A stretch of DNA of 8,236 nucleotides from an uncultured Oscillibacter sp. (GCA_947245315.1 CAMXNV010000092.1:1-8236); one strand, 5' to 3'. Counted from the first letter of the stretch, positions 1-6,103 are shown. A program made the numbers and translations. Notes: a model not told the origin generated them from the sequence alone.

Positions 1-65
1 GACGAAGAGACGAGAGACGAAGAGACGAGAGACGAAGAGACGAGAGACGAAGAGACGAGAGACGG
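1..65. repeat. 15-bp purine-rich tandem repeat at window edge
   Basis: Four exact head-to-tail copies of GACGAAGAGACGAGA fill positions 1-60, and a fifth begins (GACG) before diverging. The array touches the left edge, so its true length is unknown. The + strand is purine-rich and each unit contains GACGA twice. Frame 1 on the + strand stays open from the edge to a TAG at 151-153 (repeating D-E-E-T-R), so a gene tail cannot be strictly excluded, but the promoter downstream and the simple composition favour an intergenic array. There are no spacers, so this is not CRISPR. Confidence 0.85.
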
Positions 66-113
66 GGATAGAAGAATTGGGAGAGGGATTTTTTGGGAGT
101 GGGGCTTGAGCGC

Positions 114-142
114 TTGCTTTTTGGCGGATGGTGCCGTATACT
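114..142 (+). promoter_or_regulatory. Putative sigma-A promoter of the SLH gene
   Basis: A -35-like TTGCTT (114-119) and a -10-like TATACT (137-142) are separated by exactly 17 bp. An overlapping TATAAA at 142-147 is an alternative -10. Transcription would begin near 149, leaving a leader of about 57 nt before the ATG at 206. Confidence 0.55.
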
Positions 143-205
143 ATAAAGGATAGATAAGAGCGCGTCCGGCCGGTGGGGGGACGCCTGGGGATGGGAGAAG
201 GTTCT

Positions 206-949
206 ATGAAAAAATTGCTGTCGGTTCTTTTGACGCTGGTGCTCTCTATGGGGCTCGCTTTGCCGGTAATGGCGGAGGAGGCTCCGGAGCCGATCCGGTT
301 TCCCGATGTGGCGGAGACCCATTACGCCGCCGAGGCGGTGGACTGGTGCGTCTCCAGAGGCGTGATGCTGGGCTATGAGGACGGGACCTTCCGCCCCGGT
401 GCGCCTGTGACCCGGGCGCAGTTCTGTGTGATGCTGGCTAGGGTGTTCTTCCCCGAGGAGCTGGACCGCTTTGAGGCCCAGGCCCAGGGGCAGCCCTGGT
501 ACTGGCCCAGCCTTATGGCCCTAGCCCGGAAGGGCATCCTGGCGGGGACCTGGTGGAGCACCGACGACTCCTGGCGGGGGGCCGACGACAGCTGGAGGCG
601 CACGGAGGACATCTGGTGGCGGGCCGAGGACAGCGGGAACTTCCGCGTGGACGTGGGCGTGTCCCGCTATGAGATGGCGCTGCTGCTCTACAACGTCATG
701 GCCCGGAACTTCGAGTCCATCAGTCTCTCGGAGCAGGACGCCGCCAGCCAGCGGATCCCCGACTGGGATCGGGTGCCGGACCGCTATGCCATTTCCGTCT
801 CCTCCGTCTACGCCGCCGGGATCATCACCGGCCACGCCGACGGCAGCTTCCAGGGCGGCAATATGGTGACCCGGGCCCAGGCCGCCGCGGTGGTTTACCG
901 GCTGGTGCTGTACCTGGGTGTGCCCATGATTCCGGTGGTTGGGGTCTGA
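206..949 (+). CDS. Secreted three-SLH-motif cell-surface protein
   Basis: A 247-residue exported protein likely bound non-covalently to secondary cell-wall polymers. The start at 206 is chosen because GGAGAAGG lies 5 nt upstream and it gives a clean signal peptide: MKK, a Leu/Val-rich core, and a probable cut after VMA (residue 23). In-frame starts at 173 and 191 would only add a non-hydrophobic extension. SLH1 spans about residues 32-79 (FPDV, then GYEDGTFRP and VTRAQF). SLH2 spans about 97-167, but its usual short G-x-x-D-G-T-F loop is replaced by some 30 residues (115-144) of degenerate heptads, DDSWRGA / DDSWRRT / EDIWWRA / EDS. SLH3 spans about 184-236 (ADGSFQGG, VTRAQAAAVVYRL). Nothing beyond the SLH motifs is present, so there is no catalytic domain. 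The SLH assignment is firm; the role (S-layer component, anchor or remnant) is open. Confidence 0.9.
   Translation: MKKLLSVLLTLVLSMGLALPVMAEEAPEPIRFPDVAETHYAAEAVDWCVSRGVMLGYEDGTFRPGAPVTRAQFCVMLARVFFPEELDRFEAQAQGQPWYWPSLMALARKGILAGTWWSTDDSWRGADDSWRRTEDIWWRAEDSGNFRVDVGVSRYEMALLLYNVMARNFESISLSEQDAASQRIPDWDRVPDRYAISVSSVYAAGIITGHADGSFQGGNMVTRAQAAAVVYRLVLYLGVPMIPVVGV
557..634 (+). repeat. Degenerate 21-bp (heptad) repeat inside the SLH gene
   Basis: Codons for residues 118-143 form about three and a half units of seven residues with the pattern x-x-[DE]-D-[SI]-W-[RW]. At DNA level the units share a GAC/GAG-GAC-xxx-TGG core but differ at many third positions and arginine codons, so the expansion is not recent. 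It lies in the loop of the second SLH motif. Confidence 0.7.
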
Positions 950-979
950 GGCTTGGCTGAAAGCGTGAAGAGAATGAAG

Positions 980-1008
980 AAGCGCCCCGGCGTGTAGCCG
1001 GGGCGCTT
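980..1008. terminator. Hairpin after the SLH gene
   Basis: A perfect 12-bp stem (AAGCGCCCCGGC / GCCGGGGCGCTT) with a GTGTA loop lies 30 nt after the SLH stop codon. No T-tract follows on the + strand, so termination may be weak or depend on stem strength. Its 11-bp core arms are identical to those of the hairpin at 1172-1202. Confidence 0.6.
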
Positions 1009-1018
1009 GTGCGCCCCC

Positions 1019-1146
1019 AAAGCCTCCCTCTTTGAGGGAGGTGGCACGGCGGAGCCGTGACGGAGGAAGTTTGCCAGGGCTCTTGCGCGGGGAACTCCCT
1101 CAGTCACCGCCTTTGGCGGCGACAGCTCCCTCAGAGAGGGAGCCTT
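1019..1146. mobile_element. MITE-like intergenic repeat, about 128 bp
   Basis: The ends are imperfect terminal inverted repeats: AAAGCCTCCCTC on the left, and AAGGCTCCCTC read from the right on the other strand. Each end folds into a hairpin: 1023-1041 (8-bp stem CCTCCCTC, TTT loop) and 1125-1143 (8-bp stem GCTCCCTC, AGA loop). Internal hairpins occur at 1045-1059 (CACGGC-GGA-GCCGTG) and 1107-1119 (CCGCC-TTT-GGCGG). There is no coding capacity, as expected for a non-autonomous element. From memory, very similar CTCCCTC...GAGGGAG elements recur between genes in Oscillospiraceae and Faecalibacterium genomes, but I could not run a search. No clear target-site duplication is visible. Confidence 0.65.
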
Positions 1147-1171
1147 AGGCTGCGATTTTTTGACACAAAAT

Positions 1172-1202
1172 ACAGCGCCCCGGCTTCAAGCCGGGGCGCT
1201 GT
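1172..1202 (-). terminator. Terminator of ilvE
   Basis: A perfect 14-bp stem (ACAGCGCCCCGGCT and its complement) with a 3-nt loop lies 13 nt beyond the ilvE stop. Read on the - strand it is followed by ATTTTG, a short T-tract. On the + strand TTTAT follows the stem, so it may act in both directions between these convergent genes. Confidence 0.75.
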
Positions 1203-1215
1203 TTATGCCTGGTAC

Positions 1216-2292
1216 TCAGCCCTTGCACACGGGGACGGTCCAGCCCTTGGGATCGGGGAGCTTGCCCCACTGGATGCCCGTCATGGTGTCGTAGAGCTTC
1301 TGGGTGAGGGGGCCGATCTTGCCGTCGTTCAGGAAGACCTTGTCCCCCTTCCAGTCCAGCTCCTTCACCGGGGAGATGACGGCGGCGGTGCCGGTGCCGA
1401 AGATCTCCTCCAGGGTCCCGTCGTGCCCGGCCTTCATCACGTCGGCGATGGCCAGGGGGCCCTCGATCACTTCATAGCCCCACTCCTGCAAGAGCTCGAT
1501 GCAGCTCCGGCGGGTGACGCCCGGGAGAACGGTGCCCGTGCAGGCGGCGGTGTAGATCTTCCCGGCGATTTTGAACATGATGTTCATGCTGCCGACTTCT
1601 TCGACATACTTCTTTTCCACGCCGTCCAGCCACAGCACCTGGGCAAAGCCCTTCTCCTCGGCCAGCTCGCCGGCCTTGATGGAGGCGGCGTAGTTTCCGC
1701 CGCACTTGGTGAAGCCCGTCAGGCCGGGGGCGGCCCGGATGTACTCGTCTTCCACGTAGATGCGGACGGGGTCGATGCCCTCGGCGTAGTAGGCGCCGGA
1801 GGGAGCGCAGATGATGCAGAAGGTATAGTGCTTGCTGGCGTGAACCCCCAGGCCCACGTCGGTGGCGAAGACGAAGGGACGGATGTAGAGGGAGGCGCCG
1901 TCAATGTGGGGCACCCAGTCCTTCTCGACTTCCACCAGGGCCTTGACGGCCTGGACGAAGTCATCCACGGGTACCTGGGGGATGCACATCCGGTCAGAGG
2001 AGTCCTGCATCCGGGCGGCGTTGCACTCCGGGCGGAAGAGCTGGATGGTGTTGTCGGCGGTGCGGTAGGCCTTCATGCCCTCGAAGAGCTCCTGGGCGTA
2101 GTGGAACACCACCGTGGCGGGGTCCAGCTGGAAGGGGGCGTAGGGCACGATCCGGGGGTCGTGCCAGCCCTCTCCGGCGGTGTAGTCCATGAGGAACATG
2201 TGGTCCGTGAAGATCTTCGCGAAGCCCAGGTTATTCTCGTCGGCGGGCTTGGCCTTGGGGGCGGGATTTTTGGTGATTTTAATATCCAGCAT
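1216..2292 (-). CDS. ilvE: Branched-chain amino acid aminotransferase
   Basis: Fold-type IV PLP enzyme, 358 residues, the usual length of the long bacterial IlvE group. It exchanges the amino group of Leu/Ile/Val with 2-oxoglutarate in the cytoplasm. Hallmarks in order: HYAQELFEGMKAYR (about 64-77); RPFVFATD (138-145); the PLP-lysine segment GFTKCGGNYAAS, with K196 as the expected Schiff-base lysine; EEVGSMNIMF (231-240); the cofactor-binding loop TGTVLPGVTRRS; and FGTGTAAVISPV (298-309). The ATG at 2292 is preferred because GGAG sits 8 nt upstream. A GTG at 2301 would overlap that site and add only three residues. The gene has its own near-consensus promoter (2389-2417) and terminator. It lies downstream of a 2-oxoacid:ferredoxin oxidoreductase operon on the same strand, consistent with branched-chain amino acid metabolism. 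Confidence 0.96.
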   Translation of the reverse strand: MLDIKITKNPAPKAKPADENNLGFAKIFTDHMFLMDYTAGEGWHDPRIVPYAPFQLDPATVVFHYAQELFEGMKAYRTADNTIQLFRPECNAARMQDSSDRMCIPQVPVDDFVQAVKALVEVEKDWVPHIDGASLYIRPFVFATDVGLGVHASKHYTFCIICAPSGAYYAEGIDPVRIYVEDEYIRAAPGLTGFTKCGGNYAASIKAGELAEEKGFAQVLWLDGVEKKYVEEVGSMNIMFKIAGKIYTAACTGTVLPGVTRRSCIELLQEWGYEVIEGPLAIADVMKAGHDGTLEEIFGTGTAAVISPVKELDWKGDKVFLNDGKIGPLTQKLYDTMTGIQWGKLPDPKGWTVPVCKG

Positions 2293-2301
2293 GGCAAACA
2301 C

Positions 2302-2388
2302 TCCTATTTAAATAATGTAGCGGGGCCGGGGCCCCTGCCGGGCTAGGCGGCGCGCCGGGCCCGGTTTTTTGGTTTTATGCTTTAAACG
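2302..2388 (-). promoter_or_regulatory. GC-rich leader of ilvE
   Basis: The roughly 80-nt leader between promoter and ribosome binding site contains CCGGGC (2338-2343) pairing with GCCCGG (2359-2364), a GGCGCGCC palindrome in between, and a GGGGCC...GGCCCC stem next to it. No T-tract follows on the - strand, so an attenuator is not evident. It is far too short for a T-box and lacks the T-box sequence. On the + strand TTTTTT (2365-2370) follows the stem, giving a terminator-like shape with no + strand gene to serve. Confidence 0.35.
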
Positions 2389-2417
2389 ATTATATGCTTG
2401 CCGGAGGGTAAAGTCAA
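2389..2417 (-). promoter_or_regulatory. Strong sigma-A promoter of ilvE
   Basis: Read on the - strand: TTGACT, a 17-bp spacer, then TATAAT. Only the last base of the -35 departs from consensus. It makes ilvE a separate transcription unit from the oxidoreductase operon upstream. Confidence 0.85.
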
Positions 2418-2460
2418 TGGTTTTATCCTGAAGGTGTCCGGGTGCGCATTTTATAATGGA

Positions 2461-2651
2461 GATGCCTGTAGGGGAGGGGCTCCGTCCCCTCCCGCTCCTC
2501 CAGGACTGCCAGGGTTCCGGGAATGGCCCGGTCTGGGGACCGGGCCCCACACTTCTTCTATCGGTAATCTCCCCGTAGGGGCCGCCCCTACAGGGTGTTC
2601 TATCGATAGAACACCCTGTGGGGCCTGGTCCCTAGACCAGGCCATTTCCCC
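2461..2651. repeat. Composite hairpin repeat element
   Basis: Non-coding block of nested inverted repeats. A 30-bp perfect palindrome lies at 2590-2619 (half-site ACAGGGTGTTCTATC, centre ATCGAT). Outside it, two 9-bp stem-loops face each other: 2525-2546 (GGCCCGGTC-tggg-GACCGGGCC) and 2622-2643 (GGCCTGGTC-ccta-GACCAGGCC). They form imperfect arms of a larger inverted repeat running from about 2519 to 2651. A further stem lies at 2472-2493 (GGGAGGGG/CCCCTCCC), and CCTGTAGGGG at 2465-2474 recurs inverted at 2585-2594. It looks like a dispersed intergenic repeat; copy number cannot be judged from one window. Confidence 0.7.
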
Positions 2652-2745
2652 GGTAGTCTGGCGGCCCCGAAAAACGGGAAGGGTCAGAGCCCCCTACGAT
2701 AAATTTGCCAATAGGGCGCTCCCTGTCTCCGGAACCGAAGGGGAA

Positions 2746-2780
2746 CAAAAAGGGGGAGCGGGCTTCGGCCCCTCCCCCTT
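2746..2780 (-). terminator. Terminator of the oxidoreductase operon
   Basis: Read on the - strand, a 9-bp stem (AAGGGGGAG / CTCCCCCTT) closes a GC-rich loop that can pair further (GGGCCGAAGCCC) and is followed by TTTTTG. It lies 12 nt after the gamma-subunit stop codon. A classical intrinsic terminator. Confidence 0.85.
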
Positions 2781-2792
2781 CCTGACGGTTTT

Positions 2793-3335
2793 TCAGGCGG
2801 GCTTCCCGCACTCCATGCCCTTATGCAGGGCCTCCAGGTTCAGCGGGACCAGCTTGGCTTTCTTGCCGGTGAACATCTCGGCGATCATGGTCTCAATGGT
2901 CTCCTGCTTCAGGGCCCCGGTGGCGGCGACGTAGGCCCCCAGCATGACCATGTTGGCCACCTTGGAGTTCCCCAGCTCCGCCGCGATCTCGTCACAGGGG
3001 ACGTAGACCGCCGACACGTCGTCCCGGCCCACCTTGTCGGGGATGATGCTGCTGTTGACAAACACGGTGCCCCCGGGGGCCACGGCGCTCTCGAACTTGG
3101 CCAGGGCGGCCCGGTTCATGGCAATGACCTCGCTGGGCTGTTCCACCAGGGGGGCGCCGATCCGCTCGTCGCTGATGATGACCGTGCAGTTGGCGGTGCC
3201 GCCCCGCATCTCGGGGCCGTAGGAGGGCACCCAGGACGCCTCCAGGTCCTCCGCCACGGCGGCTTCCACCAGGTTCTTGCCGATGGACATGACGCCCTGG
3301 CCGCCGAAGCCGGACAAAATGACTTCTTTCTTCAT
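2793..3335 (-). CDS. 2-oxoacid:ferredoxin oxidoreductase, gamma subunit
   Basis: 180 residues, the usual length of a stand-alone gamma (PorG/KorC/VorC-type) subunit of four-subunit 2-oxoacid:ferredoxin oxidoreductases. The N-terminus carries the family signature GFGGQG (residues 9-14), followed by SYGPEMRGGTANC (38-50), typical of the domain that contributes to the CoA and catalytic region. The frame is open further upstream, but ATG 3335 is the start: the beta stop (TGA, 3339-3337), one G and this ATG run together as TGAGATG, and GGAGG in the end of beta lies 9 nt before it. Translation is thus probably coupled to beta. It is the last gene of the operon, with a terminator 12 nt downstream. 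The symbol is left blank because names differ between POR, KOR and VOR complexes. Confidence 0.93.
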   Translation of the reverse strand: MKKEVILSGFGGQGVMSIGKNLVEAAVAEDLEASWVPSYGPEMRGGTANCTVIISDERIGAPLVEQPSEVIAMNRAALAKFESAVAPGGTVFVNSSIIPDKVGRDDVSAVYVPCDEIAAELGNSKVANMVMLGAYVAATGALKQETIETMIAEMFTGKKAKLVPLNLEALHKGMECGKPA

Positions 3336-3336
3336 C

Positions 3337-4080
3337 TCACATCGCCTCCGTATCCTTGATGACCCCCAGGGGATAGTAGGACGCCATGTTCTCCATGAGC
3401 CACTTGTTGGCCTCGTCGATCTCCATGCCCCAGTTGGTCGGGCAGGCCGCCAAAACCTCGATAAAGGTGAAGCCATCCCCGGCCATTTGCCGCTGGAACG
3501 CCTTTTTCAGGGCCTTCTTGGTCTTGTTCAGATGGGGGATGTCCGTGACGCACACCCGCTCGGCGTAGACGCAGCCGTCCAGGGTGGACAGCATCTCCGC
3601 CACCCGGATGGGCATGCCCGCCTGCTCCTTGGTGCGGCCCAGGGGGGCGGTGGTGGCCTTTTGGCCGATGAGGGTGGTGGGGGCCATCTGGCCGCCCGTC
3701 ATGCCGTAGATGGCATTGTTGATAAAGATGGTGGTAAACTTCTCCCCCCGCATGGCGGCGTGGACGATCTCCCCCGCGCCGATGGAGGCCAGGTCGCCGT
3801 CTCCCTGATAGGTGAACACCGGCTGGGTGGGATGGGTGCGCTTCACCGCCGTGGCCACAGCCGGGGCCCGGCCGTGGGCGGCCTCGATGGTGTCGAAGGC
3901 GAAGTAGTTCCCCGCGAAGACGGCGCAGCCCACGGGGCAGATGCCGATGGCCGTCCCGATGGCGTCCATCTCCTCCAGGACCTCGCCGATGAGCTTATGT
4001 ACGATGCCGTGGGAGCACCCGGGGCAGTAGTGGAGCTCCGTGTCCTGGAGACCCTTGGTCTTCTCATAGATCGTCGTCAT
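3337..4080 (-). CDS. 2-oxoacid:ferredoxin oxidoreductase, beta subunit (TPP-binding)
   Basis: 247 residues. This subunit binds thiamine pyrophosphate-Mg and, in most relatives, the proximal [4Fe-4S] cluster. Visible motifs: CPGCSHG (19-25) with C19/C22; C48 or C52 (GICPVGC) and C213 (AACPTNWG) as candidate remaining cluster ligands; GNYFAFDT and AAHGRAPAVATAVK (67-80); and the TPP motif running from GDGDLASIG (93-101) to NNAIYGMTGGQ (121-131). The start at 4080 has GGAGG 9 nt upstream inside the end of alpha, and the junction is again TGAGATG. Family membership is clear. Whether the substrate is 2-oxoisovalerate or 2-oxoglutarate cannot be decided from motifs alone; the neighbouring ilvE favours branched-chain 2-oxoacids. 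Confidence 0.94.
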   Translation of the reverse strand: MTTIYEKTKGLQDTELHYCPGCSHGIVHKLIGEVLEEMDAIGTAIGICPVGCAVFAGNYFAFDTIEAAHGRAPAVATAVKRTHPTQPVFTYQGDGDLASIGAGEIVHAAMRGEKFTTIFINNAIYGMTGGQMAPTTLIGQKATTAPLGRTKEQAGMPIRVAEMLSTLDGCVYAERVCVTDIPHLNKTKKALKKAFQRQMAGDGFTFIEVLAACPTNWGMEIDEANKWLMENMASYYPLGVIKDTEAM

Positions 4081-4081
4081 C

Positions 4082-5149
4082 TCACTTGACCTCCTTCCAG
4101 GCTTCCAGAGCCGCCTGTTCCACCTCGGACACGTGGGGGATCACGCCGCCGGAGCGGCCGTAGAACCGGACGGGCTTCCGCTCCGCCACGGCCAGGTTCA
4201 GGTCGTCGATCATCTGGCCCAGGCTCATCTCCACGTCCACGAAGACCTTCACCCGCTCCAGGGCGGCGATCTCCCGCAGCCGCGCATAGGGGAAGGGCCA
4301 GAGGGTGATGGGGCGGAAGACGCCCGCCTTGATGCCCTGCTTCCGCAGGTTCTCCGCCGCCGTCTGGGCCACCCGGGAGGGCGTGCCGAAGGCCACGAAG
4401 ACCAGTTCGGCGTCGTCCATCAGAATCTCCTCCCAGCGGCACTCGTTCTTCTCCATCTCCGCCGTCTTCTCCGCCAGGACCAGGTTGTGGGCCTCGCAGG
4501 AGGGGGCGTCGATGAGCAGGGAGGTGACGAAGTTGTTGTGATCCCGGTCCCCCCGGCCGCAGGCGGCCCAGGTCTTCTCCGGGAGCTCTCTCGGGGTGCG
4601 CTCCTTCCAGACGATGGGCTCCATCATCTGGCCGATGAGGCCGTCCGCCAGGACCACCACCGGGTTCCGGTACTGGTCGGCGATGTCAAAGGCCTCCTGG
4701 GTCAGGTCCACGGCCTCCTGGATGTTGGCGGGGGCCAGGACCACCGTGCGGTAGTCCCCGTTGCCGCCGCCCCGGGTGGCCTGATAGTAGTCCCCCTGGG
4801 CGGGCTGGATGGACCCCAGGCCGGGGCCGCCCCGCATGACGTTCACCACCACGCCGGGGAGCTGGCAGGCGGCCATGTAGCTGATGCCCTCCTGCTTCAG
4901 GCTGACGCCGGGAGAGGAGGAGGAGGTCATGGCCCGCACGCCGGAGGCCGCCGCGCCGTAGACCATATTCACGGCGGCCAGCTCGGACTCCGCCTGGACG
5001 AAGACGCCCCCGCTTTGGGGCATGTGGAGGGACATGTACTCGGGAATCTCGTTCTGGGGGGTGATGGGATAGCCGAAGAAGCAGCGGCAGCCCGCCCGGA
5101 TGGCGGCCTCGGCGATGGCCTCACTGCCCTTCCAGATTTCTCTTTTCAT
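4082..5149 (-). CDS. vorB: 2-oxoacid:ferredoxin oxidoreductase, alpha subunit (VorB-type)
   Basis: 355 residues, the typical length of the VorB/KorA-type alpha subunit, which carries the pyrimidine-binding half of the TPP site and part of the 2-oxoacid pocket. Motifs: GYPITPQNEIPEYMS (26-40); QAESELAAVNMVYGAAASG (52-70), with E54 or E56 a candidate for the TPP-activating glutamate; TSSSSPG (75-81); and RGGPGLGSIQPAQGDYYQATRGG (106-128). A transketolase-C-like region follows (DDAELVFVAFGTPSRVAQTAAENL onwards), in which IDDLN and RSGG are visible. ATG 5149 follows AAAGGAG with 9-nt spacing, 16 nt after the ferredoxin-subunit stop. The closest product name I recall for this N-terminus is 3-methyl-2-oxobutanoate dehydrogenase subunit VorB. 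Substrate is inferred, not shown. Confidence 0.92.
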   Translation of the reverse strand: MKREIWKGSEAIAEAAIRAGCRCFFGYPITPQNEIPEYMSLHMPQSGGVFVQAESELAAVNMVYGAAASGVRAMTSSSSPGVSLKQEGISYMAACQLPGVVVNVMRGGPGLGSIQPAQGDYYQATRGGGNGDYRTVVLAPANIQEAVDLTQEAFDIADQYRNPVVVLADGLIGQMMEPIVWKERTPRELPEKTWAACGRGDRDHNNFVTSLLIDAPSCEAHNLVLAEKTAEMEKNECRWEEILMDDAELVFVAFGTPSRVAQTAAENLRKQGIKAGVFRPITLWPFPYARLREIAALERVKVFVDVEMSLGQMIDDLNLAVAERKPVRFYGRSGGVIPHVSEVEQAALEAWKEVK

Positions 5150-5165
5150 GGGACGCAGCTCCTTT

Positions 5166-5375
5166 TCAGTCTTTTTGGATGGTGATGATGGAATCGGGGC
5201 ACATCTTCGCGCAGCTGGCGCAGCCGATGCAGGCGGCTTCGTCCGTGCAGGATGCCGGGTGGTAGCCCTTCACGTTGGTGCCGCCGTCCAGGGCCAGGAT
5301 GTGCTTGGGGCAGGCGGTGACGCAGAGCCCGCAGCCCTTGCAGCGGTCCTGACGGAAGGTGAGGTGGATTGCCAT
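5166..5375 (-). CDS. 2-oxoacid:ferredoxin oxidoreductase, delta (2x[4Fe-4S] ferredoxin) subunit
   Basis: A 69-residue bacterial-type ferredoxin domain that would relay electrons from the TPP site to soluble ferredoxin. Two full C-x2-C-x2-C-x3-C-P motifs are intact: C12/C15/C18/C22 (CKGCGLCVTACP) and C49/C52/C55/C59 (CIGCASCAKMCP), enough for two [4Fe-4S] clusters. ATG 5375 is chosen because AAAGGAG lies 10 nt upstream and the protein begins just before the first cluster motif, as in the family. An out-of-frame ATG lies nearer to that site at 5382, and an upstream in-frame TTG (5417) has no ribosome binding site. It is the second gene of the operon, 56 nt after the P-loop gene and 16 nt before alpha. 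Confidence 0.92.
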   Translation of the reverse strand: MAIHLTFRQDRCKGCGLCVTACPKHILALDGGTNVKGYHPASCTDEAACIGCASCAKMCPDSIITIQKD

Positions 5376-5431
5376 GGTGCATACGCTCCTTTCCTCTGTT
5401 TCTGTTCTATGCTTCAAAGCATCTATGCTGT

Positions 5432-6103
5432 TTACAGCTCCCAGGGCTTCTTCATCCGGATTTCAATGGGGAACAGGGCGAGGTCCTCCAGCTGCTCCGC
5501 AAAGCGGGCCTCCGCCACGTGGCAGAGGACGGGGACGCCGGTCCGCCGGGATACCTCCTCCGCCAGGGCCGCGCCCCGGCGGACCTCCTCCGGCGTGGTC
5601 TCGCCGCAGAGGTGGGTGTTGTTCACCAGCCCCGTGCACCGCAGGCCCGAGGACGCCTCAATGGCCCGAAGGTAGGCCGTGCTGCTCTCCGCCGTCCGGA
5701 CCTCCGGGCGGTTGGCGTTGACCACATAGAGGAGCTGGTAGTCCTCCCCCTTGAGCCTGGGCCGGTACCGGGCCAGCACCCGGGCCCCGGAGGGGTCCCC
5801 CCCGATGTCCAGCACGCCCCGGAGGCTCCGGTCCTCCAGCAGGGCGTGGAGCTCCGGCGGCAGGGCGGGCACGTCCGCGTCCGCCAGGGCCTGGGAGGTG
5901 GCGATGAGCCGGACCCCGGCCTCCTCCAGCAGCTCCCGGCGTTCCCGGCTGCGGAAGTAGGGGTTCACGATGTCCAGATCCGCCAGGGCCACCCGGGCCC
6001 CCTCCCCCGCCAGGGCCAGGGCCAGGTTCACGGAGAATTCGGTCTTCCCGGTGCCGTAGTGGCCGGTGACGATGGTGAGCCGGTGGGTAAAATAAGAGGG
6101 CAA
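5432..6103 (-). CDS. P-loop NTPase of unknown role, first gene of the oxidoreductase operon
   Basis: 223 residues, cytoplasmic, resembling the SIMIBI (ParA/MinD/CobQ-like) class. Walker A is GHYGTGKT (14-21). The ParA/MinD signature lysine (KGG-x-GKT) is absent, with His at that place. ALADLDIVNPYFRSRE (39-54) matches the switch I region that follows strand 2, LDIGGD (98-103) a DxxG switch II, and VVNANRPE (127-134) a base-contacting loop. There is no C-x-x-C as in Mrp/ApbC Fe-S carriers. The start is TTG 6103, with a strong AAGGAGG 7 nt upstream and no in-frame ATG before the Walker motif. It has a strong promoter at 6168-6196 and leads the operon, so a role in assembly or cofactor loading of the oxidoreductase is a reasonable guess, but nothing in the sequence proves it. 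Confidence 0.85.
   Translation of the reverse strand: MPSYFTHRLTIVTGHYGTGKTEFSVNLALALAGEGARVALADLDIVNPYFRSRERRELLEEAGVRLIATSQALADADVPALPPELHALLEDRSLRGVLDIGGDPSGARVLARYRPRLKGEDYQLLYVVNANRPEVRTAESSTAYLRAIEASSGLRCTGLVNNTHLCGETTPEEVRRGAALAEEVSRRTGVPVLCHVAEARFAEQLEDLALFPIEIRMKKPWEL

Noticed and set aside
1..65. CRISPR array
   Set aside because: Units are 15 bp, directly adjacent and without spacers.
1057..2346. 429-aa + strand open frame
   Set aside because: It is antisense to ilvE. The protein is a low-complexity Gly/Val/Leu/His product typical of the reverse frame of a GC-rich gene, and it starts inside the MITE-like repeat.
2302..2388. T-box or attenuator in the ilvE leader
   Set aside because: The leader is only about 80-90 nt, has no T-box sequence, and no T-tract follows the stem on the - strand.
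2398..2934. 178-aa + strand open frame across the intergenic repeat
   Set aside because: It spans the composite palindrome, the terminator and the antisense of the gamma subunit. PVGAAPTG appears on both strands only because the DNA is palindromic.
4133..5185. 350-aa + strand open frame
   Set aside because: Antisense shadow of the alpha subunit, without a ribosome binding site or recognisable motifs. The same holds for 3277-4089 and 5369-6130.
5146..5382. Alternative frame at the ferredoxin gene starting at ATG 5382
   Set aside because: This ATG is close to the ribosome binding site, but its product is Arg/His/Pro-rich with no cysteine motifs. The frame from 5375 has both intact 4Fe-4S motifs.
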